Assembly: GCF_019793465.1 (NCBI RefSeq)
Contig: NZ_JAILYJ010000007.1
Coordinates: 62,001-126,000 of the forward strand
Origin: Rhizobium croatiense
GTDB lineage: Bacteria > Pseudomonadota > Alphaproteobacteria > Rhizobiales > Rhizobiaceae
Length of the DNA stretch: 64,000 bases
Direction: 5' to 3'
This document shows positions 29,532-38,554 of this stretch, one piece after another; positions within the stretch are counted from its first letter, which is position 1, and each line of letters opens with the position of its first letter. A program made the translations under genes and the position numbers. Under the pieces are notes generated by a model, which was not told the DNA's origin, did not search any database, and saw only the letters and a program-made list of their open reading frames with translations.

Positions 29532-30254
29532 TCAGTTGTCGGAGACGATGGTCTTGAGGCCACCGCCCGCCAAGATTTCGGTAAAACCGCCCTTCTCGTG
29601 GATCGAGAAGACGATGATCGGAATGGAATTCTCCCTGGCGAGCGCCACGGCGGCAACGTCCATCACCGCAAGCCCCCTGTCCAGTACTTCCTGGTGCGTC
29701 AGCCGGTCGAAGCGGGTCGCGTCGGGATATTTCTTTGGATCGGCGGTATAGATGCCGTCGACCTGCGTTCCCTTGAAGATCGCTTGCGCACCCATTTCGG
29801 CAGCGCGCAGCGCGGCGGCAGAATCGGTGGTGAAGAAGGGGTTGCCGGTGCCGCCGGCAAAGATCACCACGCGTCCCATCGATAGATGATAGAGGGTCGC
29901 ACGCTGCGAAAAGCTCTCGCAGATCTCCGGCATGGAGATGGCCGAAAGTACCACCGTGTCGATGTTGAGCTTGCGCAGCGAGGTCGCCAGCGCCAGCGCG
30001 TTGATGATGGTGCCGAGCATGCCCATATGGTCGCCGGTCACTCGGTCGCCACCCTTGGATGCCACCGCGACGCCGCGGAAAATATTGCCGCCACCGACGA
30101 CGACGCCGACTTCCACGCCCATATGCCTTGCGTCGGCGATATCGGATGCAATGCGGTCCGCCACCGCGACATCGATCCCGAAACCCTGGGCACCCATGAG
30201 CGCTTCGCCGGAAGCCTTGAGCAGAACGCGTTTATAGACAGGCTCTAAAGACAT
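29532..30254 (-). CDS. pyrH: UMP kinase
   Basis: Phosphorylates UMP to UDP; bacterial-type hexameric enzyme of the amino acid kinase fold. The 240-residue protein has RVLLKASGEALMG at the N-terminus, GVVVGGGNIFRGV, DHMGMLGTIINALAL, and the ATP-site region IFKGTQVDGIYTADP. Position after tsf is the conserved order. Confidence 0.97.
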   Translation of the reverse strand: MSLEPVYKRVLLKASGEALMGAQGFGIDVAVADRIASDIADARHMGVEVGVVVGGGNIFRGVAVASKGGDRVTGDHMGMLGTIINALALATSLRKLNIDTVVLSAISMPEICESFSQRATLYHLSMGRVVIFAGGTGNPFFTTDSAAALRAAEMGAQAIFKGTQVDGIYTADPKKYPDATRFDRLTHQEVLDRGLAVMDVAAVALARENSIPIIVFSIHEKGGFTEILAGGGLKTIVSDN

Positions 30255-30290
30255 CTTGGCTCCTCGTAAATTGCCGTGAATGCCCGATAC

Positions 30291-30325
30291 ACGAAGGGCA
30301 CCGCGTTGTCACGCGATGCCCTTCG
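30291..30325. other. Long hairpin in the tsf-pyrH spacer
   Basis: Arms at 30291-30305 and 30311-30325 pair over 15 positions with one mismatch (loop of 5). There is no T-run on the minus strand, so it is more likely an RNA processing or stability element than a terminator for tsf. Confidence 0.45.
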
Positions 30326-30350
30326 TGTTTTCAGAATTATGGCTGGAAGA

Positions 30351-31277
30351 TCAACCCTTGACGGCAGCCGCGACTTCGGCTGCGAAATCGGTTTCTTCCT
30401 TCTCGACGCCTTCGCCGAGCAGAAGACGGGCCATGCCGGCAACTTCGATCGGAGCGCCGACGGCCTTTTCAGCTTCCTTGATGGCGGCTGCGACGGTCAG
30501 ATCAGGATTGATGACGAAAGCCTGCGAGAGAAGGGCGACTTCCTCGAAGAACTTGCGCATGCGGCCTTCCACCATCTTCTCGATGATATTGTCCGGCTTG
30601 CCGGAGGCGCGGGACTGCTCGATGAAGACGTTGCGCTCGCGCTCGGCGACGGCGGCATCGACTTCCTCGGGGCGGATCGCCAGCGGCGCGGTCGCGGCAA
30701 TGTGCATGGCGACCTGGCGGCCGATTGCGTTCAGGGCTTCCTTGTCGCCGGTCGACTTCAGCGCGACGAGAACGCCGAGCTTGCCGAGACCGTCGGAAAC
30801 GGCATTGTGGATATAGGTGGCAACAACGCCGTCCTCGACGGAGAGAGCGACCGAGCGGCGCAGGTTCATGTTCTCGCCGATCGTTGCGATCGCATCCTTG
30901 ATCGTGTCGGAGACCGACTTGCCGGATGCCGGGTAGGTCGCGGCCGCAACGGCCTCGACGCTGCCGTTCGTGGAGACGGCGACCTTGGCGATGCCACGGA
31001 CGAGATCCTGGAAGGCGTCGTTACGGGCGACGAAGTCGGTTTCGGAGTTGACTTCGACGACGACGGCCTTGGTGCCTTCGCTCGAAACGCCGATGAGGCC
31101 TTCGGCAGCGGTACGGCCGGACTTCTTGTCGGCCTTGGCGATGCCCTTGGCGCGCAGCCAGTCGATCGCCGCTTCCATGTCGCCATTGGTTTCGGCAAGC
31201 GCCTTCTTGCAGTCCATCATGCCTGCGCCGGTCTTTTCGCGCAGTTCCTTCACCATTGCAGCCGTAATCTCGCTCAT
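30351..31277 (-). CDS. tsf: Elongation factor Ts
   Basis: Nucleotide exchange factor for EF-Tu. The 308-residue protein has the N-terminal module with [20 protein letters not shown], followed by the core with [19 protein letters not shown]. Length is normal for alphaproteobacteria. It is cotranscribed with rpsB, from which it is separated by 240 bases that contain an inverted repeat. Confidence 0.98.
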   Translation of the reverse strand: MSEITAAMVKELREKTGAGMMDCKKALAETNGDMEAAIDWLRAKGIAKADKKSGRTAAEGLIGVSSEGTKAVVVEVNSETDFVARNDAFQDLVRGIAKVAVSTNGSVEAVAAATYPASGKSVSDTIKDAIATIGENMNLRRSVALSVEDGVVATYIHNAVSDGLGKLGVLVALKSTGDKEALNAIGRQVAMHIAATAPLAIRPEEVDAAVAERERNVFIEQSRASGKPDNIIEKMVEGRMRKFFEEVALLSQAFVINPDLTVAAAIKEAEKAVGAPIEVAGMARLLLGEGVEKEETDFAAEVAAAVKG

Positions 31278-31433
31278 TATCTTCCTCTTGTCGGTTCAAA
31301 CGGTGGGCCGCAAAGCGCGGCGCGGCACCGGATTGAGGCACGAAATGTACCTGTATGTATGACAGCGTGATGAAGACGCGCCATAACGAAACTTATCTGG
31401 CGAGGCATCTGACGCCTTCGCCCTGAAACAGGC

Positions 31434-31469
31434 AAGGCCGCCGAACTTCGATGAGTCGCGAGCGGCCTT
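31434..31469. other. Inverted repeat in the rpsB-tsf spacer
   Basis: Perfect 8-bp arms AAGGCCGC (31434-31441) and GCGGCCTT (31462-31469) around a 20-nt loop. Only a short T stretch follows on the minus strand, so it is at most a weak attenuator. The rest of the spacer (31278-31517) shows no gene. Confidence 0.35.
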
Positions 31470-31517
31470 CCCCAGTCCATGCAAGCTTTGGCGGAACTTC
31501 CGATCCGCCCGCTTTCA

Positions 31518-32285
31518 TCAGCCTTCGGCTGCTTCTTCGAGAGCCGGCTCGACCGGAACTTCGGAGGATGCGCCGAGATCGCGGCCGGAAGAGCTCTGCT
31601 GGCGAGCGATGCCGTCGATGGCAGCGCGGGAGATCAGCTCGCAGTAAAGAGCGATTGCGCGCGATGCGTCGTCGTTGCCCGGGATCGGATAGTCGATCAG
31701 GTCGGGATCGCAGTTCGAGTCGATGATGGCGACAACCGGGATGCCGAGGCGCTTGGCTTCGTCGATCGCGATCTTTTCCTTGTTGGTGTCGATGATGAAC
31801 ATCAGATCGGGGGTGCCGCCCATATCGCGGATACCGCCGAGAGCCTTGTCGAGCTTTTCACGCTCGCGCTCGAGGTTCAGGCGTTCCTTCTTGGTGAAGC
31901 CCTGGGCTTCGCCGCCGAGGATCTCATCGAGCTTGCGCAGGCGCTGGATCGAGTTGGAGATCGTCTTCCAGTTCGTCATCATGCCGCCGAGCCAGCGCGA
32001 GTTGACGTAGTACTGGGCCGAGCGCTTGGCGCTGTCGGCGATGATCTCGGACGCCTGGCGCTTGGTGCCGACGAAGAGAACGCGGCCGCCGCGGGCAACG
32101 GTGTCGCTGACGACCTGGAGGGCGCGCGACAGCATCGGAACGGTTTGGGCCAGATCGATGATGTGGATGTTGTTGCGGTCGCCGAAGATATACGGCTTCA
32201 TCTTCGGGTTCCAGCGATGGGTCTGGTGGCCGAAGTGGACGCCTGCTTCAAGAAGCTGGCGCATAGAAAAATCAGGCAATGCCAT
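31518..32285 (-). CDS. rpsB: 30S ribosomal protein S2
   Basis: Small-subunit ribosomal protein. The 255-residue protein starts [20 protein letters not shown] and contains the standard [26 protein letters not shown] and [19 protein letters not shown] segments. The C-terminal tail is acidic and Glu/Ala-rich. It heads the translation/envelope block, has AAAAGGAG as ribosome-binding site, and carries a duplicated 20-bp element upstream. Confidence 0.98.
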   Translation of the reverse strand: MALPDFSMRQLLEAGVHFGHQTHRWNPKMKPYIFGDRNNIHIIDLAQTVPMLSRALQVVSDTVARGGRVLFVGTKRQASEIIADSAKRSAQYYVNSRWLGGMMTNWKTISNSIQRLRKLDEILGGEAQGFTKKERLNLEREREKLDKALGGIRDMGGTPDLMFIIDTNKEKIAIDEAKRLGIPVVAIIDSNCDPDLIDYPIPGNDDASRAIALYCELISRAAIDGIARQQSSSGRDLGASSEVPVEPALEEAAEG

Positions 32286-32415
32286 GCCTTGTTACTCCTT
32301 TTCCGGTTGAACCTCCGCAAGACGAACAGCACCCTCTTCAAGGATGCCACCGGCGGAACAGCCCGGATTTCTCCCGGACGATCCCATGCCTTACGTGTGG
32401 AATGCCGGTGCCCAT

Positions 32416-32464
32416 ACATTCGCTTCGGCATAAAAGCAAGGAAAACATTCCATTCGGCATAAAA
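32416..32464 (-). repeat. Duplicated 20-bp element upstream of rpsB
   Basis: Copies at 32416-32435 and 32445-32464 match at 18 of 20 bases (ACATTCNNTTCGGCATAAAA on the plus strand), with starts 29 bases apart. They lie 131-179 bases upstream of the rpsB start, in the only spacer that can hold its promoter. Confidence 0.6.
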
Positions 32465-32518
32465 ACACGGATTCTGCCGACCATCCGGCCGGCTGCCCTG
32501 CCCTATAAATGCCGCCGC

Positions 32519-33625
32519 TCAGCTGGCCAGCGTCGGCAGCAGCGACAGCATGACGCCGGCGTCCGGCATCGGCAGAATGGCGTCGACCTCAGCCGGCAGC
32601 AGGCTGCCGATCGCGCTGTCGGCATTGCCGGTCGCGGTGCCCAAGGGACCGCGGAAGCCGTGTCTCGTCCAGGCAAGTTCCTGCAGCCGCGGGCTGGTCA
32701 GCGCCTCGATCATCCGATTGGCATTTTCGTCGACGACGATCAGCGGATGCGCGGAATAGACGGTCGGGCGCGGATAGAGCACCGCCGGCTTTGCGCCCGC
32801 GCTCGACCTGATGCGCTCCCAGCGTGTGGGATCGGCGAGGATCCATTCGACCAGTTGATTCTCGTAACCGACGATCATCGGCTCGCCGCCGAGGCCGCCG
32901 GCCAGATACTGGTCGAAAAGCTTGCCTGATGACGGGGATTTGAAGCCCATATTGCGGAAGATCGCCTGCACCTTGCCGCCGAACGCAGCGAGATCAGCCG
33001 ATGTCGCGACATTGCCGCTGAAAAGGCTGAGCACCAGGCCCGCGAACATGAAGCCTGAGTTTGAGCGGTTGGGATCGGTCGAGACGATACGGGCGCGGCC
33101 GTAGAGCGAATTGACGCCGAGCTTCGACCAGTCGGCGCCGGCAAGGATCGCATCGAGCAGCGCCTTCAGATCGAGCTGATGATGGCCCTCCTTGGTCAGC
33201 GTCACCAATCCGGCCTTCATCAGGCCGTCGACCACCGGCTGCCAGGAATAGACGACGACGGGCGTATTCAGCACGACGCGGTCGTTGCGGATACCGATCC
33301 CGTTCTGCCTGGCGATATCGACCATGATCGAGGAGGACGGCCAGAGGAATTGCGGATGCTGCGACAGCAGCGCCTGTTCGCGCACCATCTCGACGGAGCC
33401 GGCAACGCGACTGTCTATCGTCAACCCATATGAGCCAAGCGCCTTGATGACGTCGGGGTCGGCCAGGAAAGGCTCTTTCTCGCCGCCGACGAAACCGAAC
33501 AGCGTCGTGCGGCTGCCCAGCAGACCCTGCAATTCCGGCCGGTCCCGCACGGCGAAATAACCGCCGGTGCCGGCAACACCGGCTCCGAGCAATCCCACTC
33601 CAAAGGCGCGACGAGAAAGAGCCAT
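32519..33625 (-). CDS. Exported solute-binding-like protein of the telA cluster
   Basis: A 368-residue protein with a Tat-like signal (SRRAFGVGLLGAGVAGTGG) at the N-terminus. The mature part resembles a type 2 periplasmic binding fold. It shares several blocks with the N-terminal half of the vWA lipoprotein at 34250-35818: WPSSSIMVD versus WPASSVWVD, NTPVVV versus QTPVVLGV, and SNSG versus SNSG. No ligand can be inferred. It is the last gene of the four-gene telA unit, and its ATG shares one base with the preceding stop (TGATG). The N-terminal helix may stay uncleaved as an anchor. Confidence 0.6.
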   Translation of the reverse strand: MALSRRAFGVGLLGAGVAGTGGYFAVRDRPELQGLLGSRTTLFGFVGGEKEPFLADPDVIKALGSYGLTIDSRVAGSVEMVREQALLSQHPQFLWPSSSIMVDIARQNGIGIRNDRVVLNTPVVVYSWQPVVDGLMKAGLVTLTKEGHHQLDLKALLDAILAGADWSKLGVNSLYGRARIVSTDPNRSNSGFMFAGLVLSLFSGNVATSADLAAFGGKVQAIFRNMGFKSPSSGKLFDQYLAGGLGGEPMIVGYENQLVEWILADPTRWERIRSSAGAKPAVLYPRPTVYSAHPLIVVDENANRMIEALTSPRLQELAWTRHGFRGPLGTATGNADSAIGSLLPAEVDAILPMPDAGVMLSLLPTLAS

Positions 33626-34242
33626 CAGCGTCCAATATCCTCTTTGAGCGATGCCTGGATGAGGCGCAGATCGGTGTCGAGCGTGCCGAGTTCCTCGTCG
33701 ACAAGGCTGTCGGCATAATGAACGAAGGCCTCTTCGAGCTTCACCAGAACTCCGCGCACCTCCCCCAACTGCTTCGGGTCGGGAACGCGCTTGGCTTCGA
33801 TCACGGCAAAACCCTCCGCCACCTCGGCCGCACGCGGCAGATAATAGGAAAGAAACCGGCGAACCGCATTGGCGCTTTCGGGCTTGGCCTCGACCTTGCG
33901 AAAGACATCGGCGGCGATTTCGGCAAGGTGCCGGACAGCCGCCGCCGCTGGCTTGTCGGCGATCGCATCGCCGGCGGTCTCCAGCCTTTCAGCAAAGGGA
34001 ACCGCCGCCTCCAAGAGGTCGCGGGCAAAGGCGACGCGCCCGCTGCCGATGCGCTTGAAATCGAGACTTTCGAACAGCCGGCGCGGCGCCAGCAGAATGA
34101 CAAGCCCGGCAAAGACCAGAAGGGCGATAATGGCGGCAATCCAGAAGGGCATGCCGGCGGCAAAACTCAACAGCGGCACGGTGATTGCGGCGGCCAGTCC
34201 CGCCACGATCCAGTTGCCGTCATCGCCGAGCCAGTTGCGCAT
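33625..34242 (-). CDS. XpaC-like (5-bromo-4-chloroindolyl phosphate hydrolysis family) membrane protein
   Basis: A 205-residue protein with two adjacent membrane helices (about 13-52) and a helical cytoplasmic domain. The XpaC hallmark is visible as VRRFLSYYLPRAAEVAEGFAVIE. The family name comes from a Bacillus phenotype and does not describe a known reaction. XpaC-type genes commonly neighbour telA, as here. The ATG at 34242 was chosen, because the longer frame to 34413 overlaps the vWA gene. The spacing of 7 bases to that gene supports one operon. Confidence 0.7.
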   Translation of the reverse strand: MRNWLGDDGNWIVAGLAAAITVPLLSFAAGMPFWIAAIIALLVFAGLVILLAPRRLFESLDFKRIGSGRVAFARDLLEAAVPFAERLETAGDAIADKPAAAAVRHLAEIAADVFRKVEAKPESANAVRRFLSYYLPRAAEVAEGFAVIEAKRVPDPKQLGEVRGVLVKLEEAFVHYADSLVDEELGTLDTDLRLIQASLKEDIGR

Positions 34243-34249
34243 GCTCGTC

Positions 34250-35818
34250 CTAATTATAGCCGCGCGCGGTGCGGAAGGCGGTGGCAAGATCTGAACCGCC
34301 ATCGAATACGCGCGCCGTGGTCTGCTTGGCAAGAGCGTCGAGCTGAGTCTTGTCGGCGTCGCCGAATGTGATACCGAAGATCGGTACACGCGGCTCGATC
34401 GCGTTCCACGCACTCATGAAGGCTCGGCTTTGATCATCGGACCTGCCGTCGGTCATGATGACGATGGCCGGCAGATAAGTCGAGAGCCTGTCGGTTCTGG
34501 CGATCTGCTGCAAAGCCCGTTGGGCGCAGGCATACATGTTGGTGCCGCCGTCCGCCTTCTGTCTGGAAATCTCGTTCAGCAGTCCCTCCTGCTCAAGCGG
34601 GTTTCCGCTCGCCATGAACATGTTGCGCACGCTGCTGTCGAAGGGAATGACGATGATCTGGTCGGCCGGCGACCATTGCACCAGCACCTTGCTCGCCTCG
34701 TCGGGGGTCAAGAGGAAACGCATCGCCTTCTGCAGCTGGTCCTCGCCGTCACCCTGCATCGAACCGGAAAAATCTAGGCAGAGGGCCGTCAGCGACGGTT
34801 TGCGCAACGCCGCCTGATAAAGGGTGAGCGCCTGGCGGATGACGCCCGGCTCGGGCATACGGATCGCCGTCACCAGCCGGGTCGGATCGAAATTCCACTT
34901 CGGCTCCGGCTTGGCGGCGACGTCGGTCAACGGGATGCGCCGGCCGGTATCGGCGATGCGCTGCTGCACGGGGCCCGAGCGGAGATAGGCGAGCAGATCG
35001 TTGAAGAAGGTCTGGACTTCGGGCCCGCGGCCATGATCGACGAAGCCGATCGGCGAATCCGCCATAGCCACGCCATCGGCCGGATAGATCGCATAAAGCG
35101 GCTCCTGCGACAGGGCCGCGAGCTTGTCGTTGGTTTCCTTCAGCACCGCCTCGTAATTCCACATCGCGTCGTAGAGCGTGCCCTTGCCGGCGGAATCGAC
35201 GTAGAGATCGGCAAGCCAGCCCGAGGAGCCCGACGAGCGCACAACACCCGAAAGCAGCGACCGGACGCTCTCCTGCACGTTTTTATCGTCGAGATCGCCG
35301 GGTTCGATCACAGGCTTGTTGCCGAGCGCGCTCGACAGCATGGCGAGATAGGCACTGGCGCCCGAATTGGATTGTGTCGCCGAGGTCATGAGGAACTTCA
35401 GCGATCCGCTCTCGACCGCCGCCAGGATGTCCTTCATGAGCACGTCCCTGCCGATCCAGCCGAGCTGTTCGGCCTTCGACCTGCGCACCCCCAATACGAC
35501 CGGCGTCTGCGCGATCGAGGTCAGGTTCTTAACCCGGCGCCGGGTGTCGAACATGTCGACCCAGACGCTGGAGGCCGGCCAGACCGCATCCTGCGTAACA
35601 CCCTGGTCGCTCTGCAGCGCCAGGCCGATATCGAGCGTGCCTTCATATTTGAAGGTGCAGGTGGCGTTCTTCTGCTTGCAGAACTCTTCGACGATCGGCT
35701 GCAGGACGGTATTTTCCGAGCCCGACACGATTGAGAACTCCGGCCCCTGGCCGAAGGGATTGCAGCCGGTAAGGCCCAGAGCGGTAAGAAGTGCCAGGCC
35801 TGAAAGCAGCGCTCGCAT
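34250..35818 (-). CDS. Lipoprotein with solute-binding-like and von Willebrand A domains
   Basis: A 522-residue predicted lipoprotein. The signal peptide ends in the lipobox LTGC (Cys about 19). Residues about 25-300 form a substrate-binding-like domain (TFKYEGTLDIGLALQSD, WPASSVWVD, SNSGASAYLAML). Residues about 325-515 form a vWA domain with an intact MIDAS: DFSGS, the Thr in GGTNMY and the Asp in MTDGRSDD. MIDAS domains bind partner proteins through a divalent metal. The ATG at 35818 has AGGA 9 bases upstream and gives a textbook signal. A GTG at 35836 overlapping the telA stop is the alternative. Function is unknown; surface or periplasmic sensing or scaffolding is a guess. Confidence 0.75.
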   Translation of the reverse strand: MRALLSGLALLTALGLTGCNPFGQGPEFSIVSGSENTVLQPIVEEFCKQKNATCTFKYEGTLDIGLALQSDQGVTQDAVWPASSVWVDMFDTRRRVKNLTSIAQTPVVLGVRRSKAEQLGWIGRDVLMKDILAAVESGSLKFLMTSATQSNSGASAYLAMLSSALGNKPVIEPGDLDDKNVQESVRSLLSGVVRSSGSSGWLADLYVDSAGKGTLYDAMWNYEAVLKETNDKLAALSQEPLYAIYPADGVAMADSPIGFVDHGRGPEVQTFFNDLLAYLRSGPVQQRIADTGRRIPLTDVAAKPEPKWNFDPTRLVTAIRMPEPGVIRQALTLYQAALRKPSLTALCLDFSGSMQGDGEDQLQKAMRFLLTPDEASKVLVQWSPADQIIVIPFDSSVRNMFMASGNPLEQEGLLNEISRQKADGGTNMYACAQRALQQIARTDRLSTYLPAIVIMTDGRSDDQSRAFMSAWNAIEPRVPIFGITFGDADKTQLDALAKQTTARVFDGGSDLATAFRTARGYN

Positions 35819-35832
35819 CGTCGTCCTGTCGA

Positions 35833-36909
35833 TCACGCCTGAGTCATCGCTTTCTTGAGCTCGATCGTCATCTGCTCCATCTGCTGTTCGGCGAGCGCCC
35901 GCTTGCGGCGTCCCTCCTCCTGAACCCGAAGCACCCCTGATATCGTATCGATCAGATCCTTGTTCGCCTTGGCGAGCGTGTCGATATCGACGATGCCGCG
36001 CTGCGACTGCTGCTCGATTGATATCGCCTGGTCCTTCATCATCTCGGATGCCTGGCGGATCATGTCATTGGTGGCGTCCGTCACCGCCTTCTGCAGGTCG
36101 AGCGCCGATTTTTGCCGCGTCAGGCCGAGCAGGATAACCATCTTCTGCTTCCAGGCCGGGACGGTCAGCGCGGAGGTTGCCTGCAGGTTCTCGATCAGTG
36201 TCTCGTCGCCCGACTGGACGATGCGGATCTGCGGCAATTGCTGGATGCCGAGCTGGCGCGCCTGCTGCAGGTAGAAGACCCGCTTTTCCAGCCGGTCGAG
36301 CGCCTGCAGGCTGTCCTGATAGGTCTGCGCCTCCAGCATGCCGCCGCCGGGACCGGTCGCCGCCGCTTCGGCTTGCGCCTTCAGCTTCGGCACCTCGACG
36401 CTGCGGAAACGCTCGGCGAACGTCTTGCCGGCCTGCACATAGGCATCGAGCCGCCTGATCGATTGCTTGGTTTCCTCATGCAGATCATCGAGCAACGCGA
36501 TGTCGCGCCGCAGCGTATCCTTGTGTCTGTCGAGTTCCAGGCCGATCCGGTCGATCTGGCCGGCCACGTCCTCGAACTCCTCTTTGAACCGTTCGAGCCG
36601 CGCTTTCGCCGAAAGGAACATACGGCTGAGAAAACCCTTGTCCTTCAGGGATGCCGGATCGAGGTTCTTCGACTTGATGATGATGTCGGTCAGCAGGCGG
36701 CCGATCTCGCCGAGATCCTTGTTGCGGACCTCGCGCAGAATTCTGTCGGCATAGTCGCTGACCGACTGCTGGGCGCGGTCGCCATAGACCGAAATGCCGG
36801 CGCGGTCGGAGATATCGATGCCATCGGAAATGCGGGCAATTTCCGCCGGATCGGCGACAACAACCGGCAGGGCGGCATTCTGAGCAGTCGCGAGATCGGT
36901 CTCGGCCAT
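35833..36909 (-). CDS. telA: TelA-family toxic anion resistance protein
   Basis: A 358-residue, almost wholly helical cytoplasmic protein of the TelA/KlaA family, which is tied genetically to tellurite and cell-envelope stress resistance but lacks a defined biochemical activity. Family features are the N-terminal Ser-x-Phe/Tyr region (VSDYADRILREVRNKDLGEIG), predicted coiled coils around 100-220, and the C-terminal segment TISGVLRVQEEGRRKRALAEQ. It is the first gene of the unit telA - vWA lipoprotein - XpaC-like - solute-binding-like protein. About 200 bases upstream are free of genes and should hold the promoter. Confidence 0.85.
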   Translation of the reverse strand: MAETDLATAQNAALPVVVADPAEIARISDGIDISDRAGISVYGDRAQQSVSDYADRILREVRNKDLGEIGRLLTDIIIKSKNLDPASLKDKGFLSRMFLSAKARLERFKEEFEDVAGQIDRIGLELDRHKDTLRRDIALLDDLHEETKQSIRRLDAYVQAGKTFAERFRSVEVPKLKAQAEAAATGPGGGMLEAQTYQDSLQALDRLEKRVFYLQQARQLGIQQLPQIRIVQSGDETLIENLQATSALTVPAWKQKMVILLGLTRQKSALDLQKAVTDATNDMIRQASEMMKDQAISIEQQSQRGIVDIDTLAKANKDLIDTISGVLRVQEEGRRKRALAEQQMEQMTIELKKAMTQA

Positions 36910-37110
36910 GGTGAGGGCTTTCCGGGCTTGCAGCGCGTCAATGTTTTGTAAAACCTATCTTTGCAATAAACAGGCCTTATCGCAATGGTTTGGCTGCAAA
37001 GATCGCGCGGCCTGAAGAGCAGGACGAAGCGTAAGCAACGCAACCATCGCTGGTCGTCAAACCATAGTGAGTTTTATGATACTGTTTTATGACGGCCGAG
37101 AAAGCCGCGT

Positions 37111-37947
37111 TTACTTGCAGACCTCGGCCTTGCGCTCGAGCAGTTCCAGCTTGGCAAGCTTGCCCGTCAGAACGAAATCACCGTAATCCATCGTCAGGTC
37201 GCGGGTGATGCCGTTCTCATAGAGCTTGAAGGACATGCGATAGACCGGCAGCGAATCGGATTTCGCATTCTCGTTGAAATAGGCGATCGTCACCGGCCAA
37301 AACGCGGTCTTGGAGAAGGCGCCGGCATTGCCGGCATCGGCCTCCTCGGCAACCGGCGTCTGCTGCTTGCCGACGATCGTCGTCGTCGCCAGCGCCTTGT
37401 CGCCGTCATCGGAACCGTCGAAAACGCGCGCCTCGAAGAAGCGCTTGCCGTCCTTGGCGTTCTGAATCACATCAAGCATGTGTTCCGTGGGAAAGCGGCT
37501 TTCGGCCAGCTGCAGCTCCCGGCTCGCCGGCTGCTTGAGATCGACCTTGACGCCATCAGGCTGATCCTGAGCGGCACCGTTGACCTCCTTGTCGAGCTGA
37601 TCGTCGGTGAAGGATTTGGTGTCGAAGGTGAACTTGCCGTCCTTCAGGTTCTCGAAGGTCTTCGTCTGCTGGTCGCTGACGCGCACGCTGTCGCCGGTGT
37701 CGATCTGTGTCACGAAGCGGAAATTGGTGGTGAAGCCCTGGCAATAGCTGCCGTCGAACTCATAGACCATGCGGCCGTACATGCCGGCGATACCGGAGCG
37801 GTCCGAAGCGTCTTTCAATTCGAGATCGTAGACGGCGCGATGGGCGATGAGGCCGGTCGCGGCCGCAGCGCTTGCCGCAGGCGCACCCGCCCATGCATTG
37901 GCGGAGACGCTGGCAAGAAGCAGAGCGGCAAGACTCGATCGGAACAT
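37111..37947 (-). CDS. eipB: EipB-like periplasmic envelope-integrity protein (DUF1849)
   Basis: A 278-residue precursor with a signal peptide (about 1-20, ending ANAWA). The mature part fits the DUF1849/EipB family, which in Brucella folds as a spiral beta-barrel and keeps the envelope stable. The two cysteines that form its disulfide are kept here as C69 (GSYCQGF) and C277 (next to last residue). The start at 37947 follows CAGGAG. It stands alone between telA and ridA. Identification rests on length, the cysteine pattern and conserved blocks such as GRMVYEFDGSYCQGF. Confidence 0.85.
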   Translation of the reverse strand: MFRSSLAALLLASVSANAWAGAPAASAAAATGLIAHRAVYDLELKDASDRSGIAGMYGRMVYEFDGSYCQGFTTNFRFVTQIDTGDSVRVSDQQTKTFENLKDGKFTFDTKSFTDDQLDKEVNGAAQDQPDGVKVDLKQPASRELQLAESRFPTEHMLDVIQNAKDGKRFFEARVFDGSDDGDKALATTTIVGKQQTPVAEEADAGNAGAFSKTAFWPVTIAYFNENAKSDSLPVYRMSFKLYENGITRDLTMDYGDFVLTGKLAKLELLERKAEVCK

Positions 37948-38083
37948 TCATTCACTCCTGTTGGACTCGGCCGCGATGTTATATGAACTCTTTCGGCCAA
38001 ATCGAGGCTCGAAGCTGTCATATTAAAGATTCTAGTCTTGATGCATAATTTTTGAAACATTGACAACAAAAGCGGAGACGAAA

Positions 38084-38554
38084 ATGTCCGATGAAATTGC
38101 AGCGCGCCTGACTGAGATGGGGATAACCCTGCCCGAAGCCGCGGCCCCAGCCGCAAATTACGTTCCCTATGTCATCAGCGGCAATCTTCTCTACATTTCC
38201 GGCCAGCTGCCGCTCGAAGGCGGCAAGGTCGCCGTCGCCGGCCATCTCGGCAAGACGGTCGATGTTGCAAGCGGCCAGCGCGGCGCCGAACTCTGCGCCA
38301 TCAATATCCTCGCCCAGGCGAAGGCCGCACTTGGCGGCAATCTCGGCCGCATCCGGCGCGTCATCAAGCTCAATGGCTTCGTCGCCTCGGCGCCCGACTT
38401 TGTCGAGCAGCATCTCGTCATGAATGGCGCGTCGAACCTGATTGCCGGCGTGCTCGGCGAGGCCGGCAAACATGCGCGTGCCGCCGTCGGCATGGCCGCC
38501 CTGCCGCTGAACGCCGCCGTCGAGATCGATGCTATCATGGAAATCGCAGAATGA
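38084..38554 (+). CDS. RidA-family protein
   Basis: A 156-residue protein of the RidA/YjgF group (long subfamily with an N-terminal extension). RidA enzymes hydrolyse reactive enamines and imines made by PLP enzymes. The core shows NLLYISGQLPLEGGK, RRVIKLNGFVAS and HARAAVGMAALPLNAAVEID, including the conserved Arg that binds the carboxylate. The start at 38084 has GGAG upstream. The stop overlaps the next gene by 4 bp (ATGA), so the two are cotranscribed. Confidence 0.9.
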   Translation: MSDEIAARLTEMGITLPEAAAPAANYVPYVISGNLLYISGQLPLEGGKVAVAGHLGKTVDVASGQRGAELCAINILAQAKAALGGNLGRIRRVIKLNGFVASAPDFVEQHLVMNGASNLIAGVLGEAGKHARAAVGMAALPLNAAVEIDAIMEIAE

